In this document: in pieces, positions 63,294-64,000 of the stretch
Layout: every line of letters begins with the position of its first letter
Position numbering within the stretch: position 1 is the first letter of the stretch
DNA from: HXMU1420-13 sp965229525
GTDB lineage: Bacteria; Bacteroidota; Rhodothermia; Balneolales; Balneolaceae
Reading direction: 5' to 3'
Assembly: GCA_965229525.1 (NCBI GenBank)
Contig: OZ245886.1
Location: 2,728,001 to 2,792,000, forward strand
DNA: 64,000 nt
Position numbers and translations under genes: made by a program
Notes under the pieces: model-generated
What the model was told of the DNA's origin: nothing
Database searches by the model: none
The model's input: the letters and a program-made list of their open reading frames with translations, nothing else

Positions 63294-64000
63294 GTGGCAA
63301 AAAGTTCAGGAATTTCGACTCGTGAATCGGAATCATTAGATCGTTATTTACACGAGATCGGTAAAGAAAAACTCATTACTCCAGACGATGAAGTACGTCT
63401 GGCGAAAGAGATTCAGAAAGGAAGTCAGAGAGCACTTGAGGATTTAACTAAAGCGAACTTAAGATTCGTAGTATCAGTAGCAAAGCAGTACCAAAACCAG
63501 GGATTATCGCTGGGTGATTTAATTAACGAAGGTAACTTAGGGTTGATCAAAGCGGCAAAGCGTTTTGACGAAACTCGTGGATTTAAATTTATTTCATATG
63601 CTGTTTGGTGGATTCGACAGTCGATTTTACAAGCATTGGCTGAGCAAAGCCGAATTGTTCGTTTACCGCTAAACCGTGTTGGTGCGTTAAATAAAATCGG
63701 TAAAGAATTATCGAAATTAGAGCAGGAATACGAGCGACTACCATCTGCTCATGAGCTTGCAGAAAGTCTAGAAATGACAGTAGGCGAAGTTGCTGATACT
63801 TTAAAGATTTCAGGTCGTCACCTTTCAATGGATGCACCATTCGCACAAGGTGAAGATAACCGACTTCTTGATGTACTCGAAAACGAAGAGATTCCAAACC
63901 CGGATTTTGAGTTGATGGGCGAATCTTTGAAAGTGGAAATTGAACGTGCACTTTCAAAATTAACAAAACGTGAAGCTGAAGTAATAAGATTATACTTCGG
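63294..64000 (+). CDS. rpoD: Primary sigma factor (RpoD/SigA), 5' part
   Basis: The frame is open to the window edge at 64000. It starts at GTG (63294-63296) giving VAKSSGISTRESESLDRYLHEIG, the short region 1-less N-terminus typical of Bacteroidota RpoD. Region 2 follows with DLTKANLRFVVSVAKQYQNQG and LINEGNLGLIKAAKRFDETRGFKFISYAVWWIRQ. Region 3 (RIVRLPLNRVGALNKIGK) and the start of region 4 (ALSKLTKREAEVIRLYF) come next. An ATG is not available near the conserved start. It is the housekeeping sigma factor; the last part of region 4 is outside the window. Confidence 0.9.
   Translation, partial: MAKSSGISTRESESLDRYLHEIGKEKLITPDDEVRLAKEIQKGSQRALEDLTKANLRFVVSVAKQYQNQGLSLGDLINEGNLGLIKAAKRFDETRGFKFISYAVWWIRQSILQALAEQSRIVRLPLNRVGALNKIGKELSKLEQEYERLPSAHELAESLEMTVGEVADTLKISGRHLSMDAPFAQGEDNRLLDVLENEEIPNPDFELMGESLKVEIERALSKLTKREAEVIRLYF

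Noticed and set aside
1..64000. tRNA, rRNA and known riboswitch sequences
   Set aside because: I looked for T-arm GGTTCGA-type signals and conserved rRNA segments and found none that fold into the expected structure.

Overview
The window reads as chromosomal DNA of a low-GC, Gram-negative member of the Bacteroidota/FCB group, most likely a marine Balneolales-type bacterium. The inference rests on: three proteins ending in a type IX secretion (T9SS) C-terminal sorting domain with the NYPNPFNP signature; a PID-CTERM-like small protein; an AccD without zinc-finger cysteines; a short primary sigma factor of the Bacteroidota type; and a Kgd-type fused 2-oxoglutarate dehydrogenase/decarboxylase. 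I saw no rRNA, tRNA, CRISPR array, insertion sequence or prophage. Gene density is high. Most genes sit singly or in pairs and triplets, separated by short gaps with hairpin terminators or nested inverted repeats.

Layout. 1-5.4 kb: the 3' end of a CorC/GldE-like CBS protein, a two-part AAA+ ATPase, a Lacal_2735-like small protein, a GDSL hydrolase with a SnoaL-like lipoprotein, a ThuA-like secreted protein, and a membrane protein with a gamma-glutamylcyclotransferase. 5.4-14 kb: azurin, PheA, an outer-membrane barrel, a lipoprotein beta-carbonic anhydrase, XseA, a YiiD_C hotdog protein, a YefM-YoeB toxin-antitoxin pair with an intact TGTACA operator, PyrC and TsaB. 14-23.4 kb: AccD, a DPP-IV-like peptidase, ObgE, DprA, a DUF885 peptidase, a small secreted PPC-like protein and a phosphohexomutase. 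23.6-31 kb: a DUF305/LVIVD lipoprotein pair (possibly metal handling), a HAD phosphatase, a DUF985 cupin and a two-domain M16 peptidase. 31-40.4 kb: a DUF3109 protein overlapping RpoN, a T9SS-exported GH16 enzyme, a protein of unknown function, a thioredoxin-like protein, and a T9SS-exported BNR/sortilin-like protein with a lipoprotein. 40.4-51 kb: a class III aminotransferase with a succinate-semialdehyde dehydrogenase, an SDR lacking YxxxK, a cupin, an S10 carboxypeptidase, a vWA lipoprotein and the E2-E1 fusion Kgd. 51-64 kb: PepF, a GAF/degenerate-GGDEF-like protein overlapping DeoB, a 2201-residue modular T9SS adhesin with a Gly-Gly-Pro tract, a PID-CTERM-like peptide and the 5' part of the primary sigma factor gene.

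Functional themes. Secreted or periplasmic peptidases are numerous (DPP-IV, DUF885, M16, S10, with cytosolic PepF), and GH16 is exported, which fits a heterotroph feeding on protein and polysaccharide. The aminotransferase/SSADH pair together with Kgd suggests a succinate-semialdehyde or GABA-shunt route around the TCA cycle. Azurin and the Met/His-rich DUF305 protein point to copper in the envelope. The most unusual parts are the modular adhesin with its repeats, the adjacent PID-CTERM-like peptide, the degenerate signalling protein upstream of DeoB, and the family of nested intergenic hairpins.
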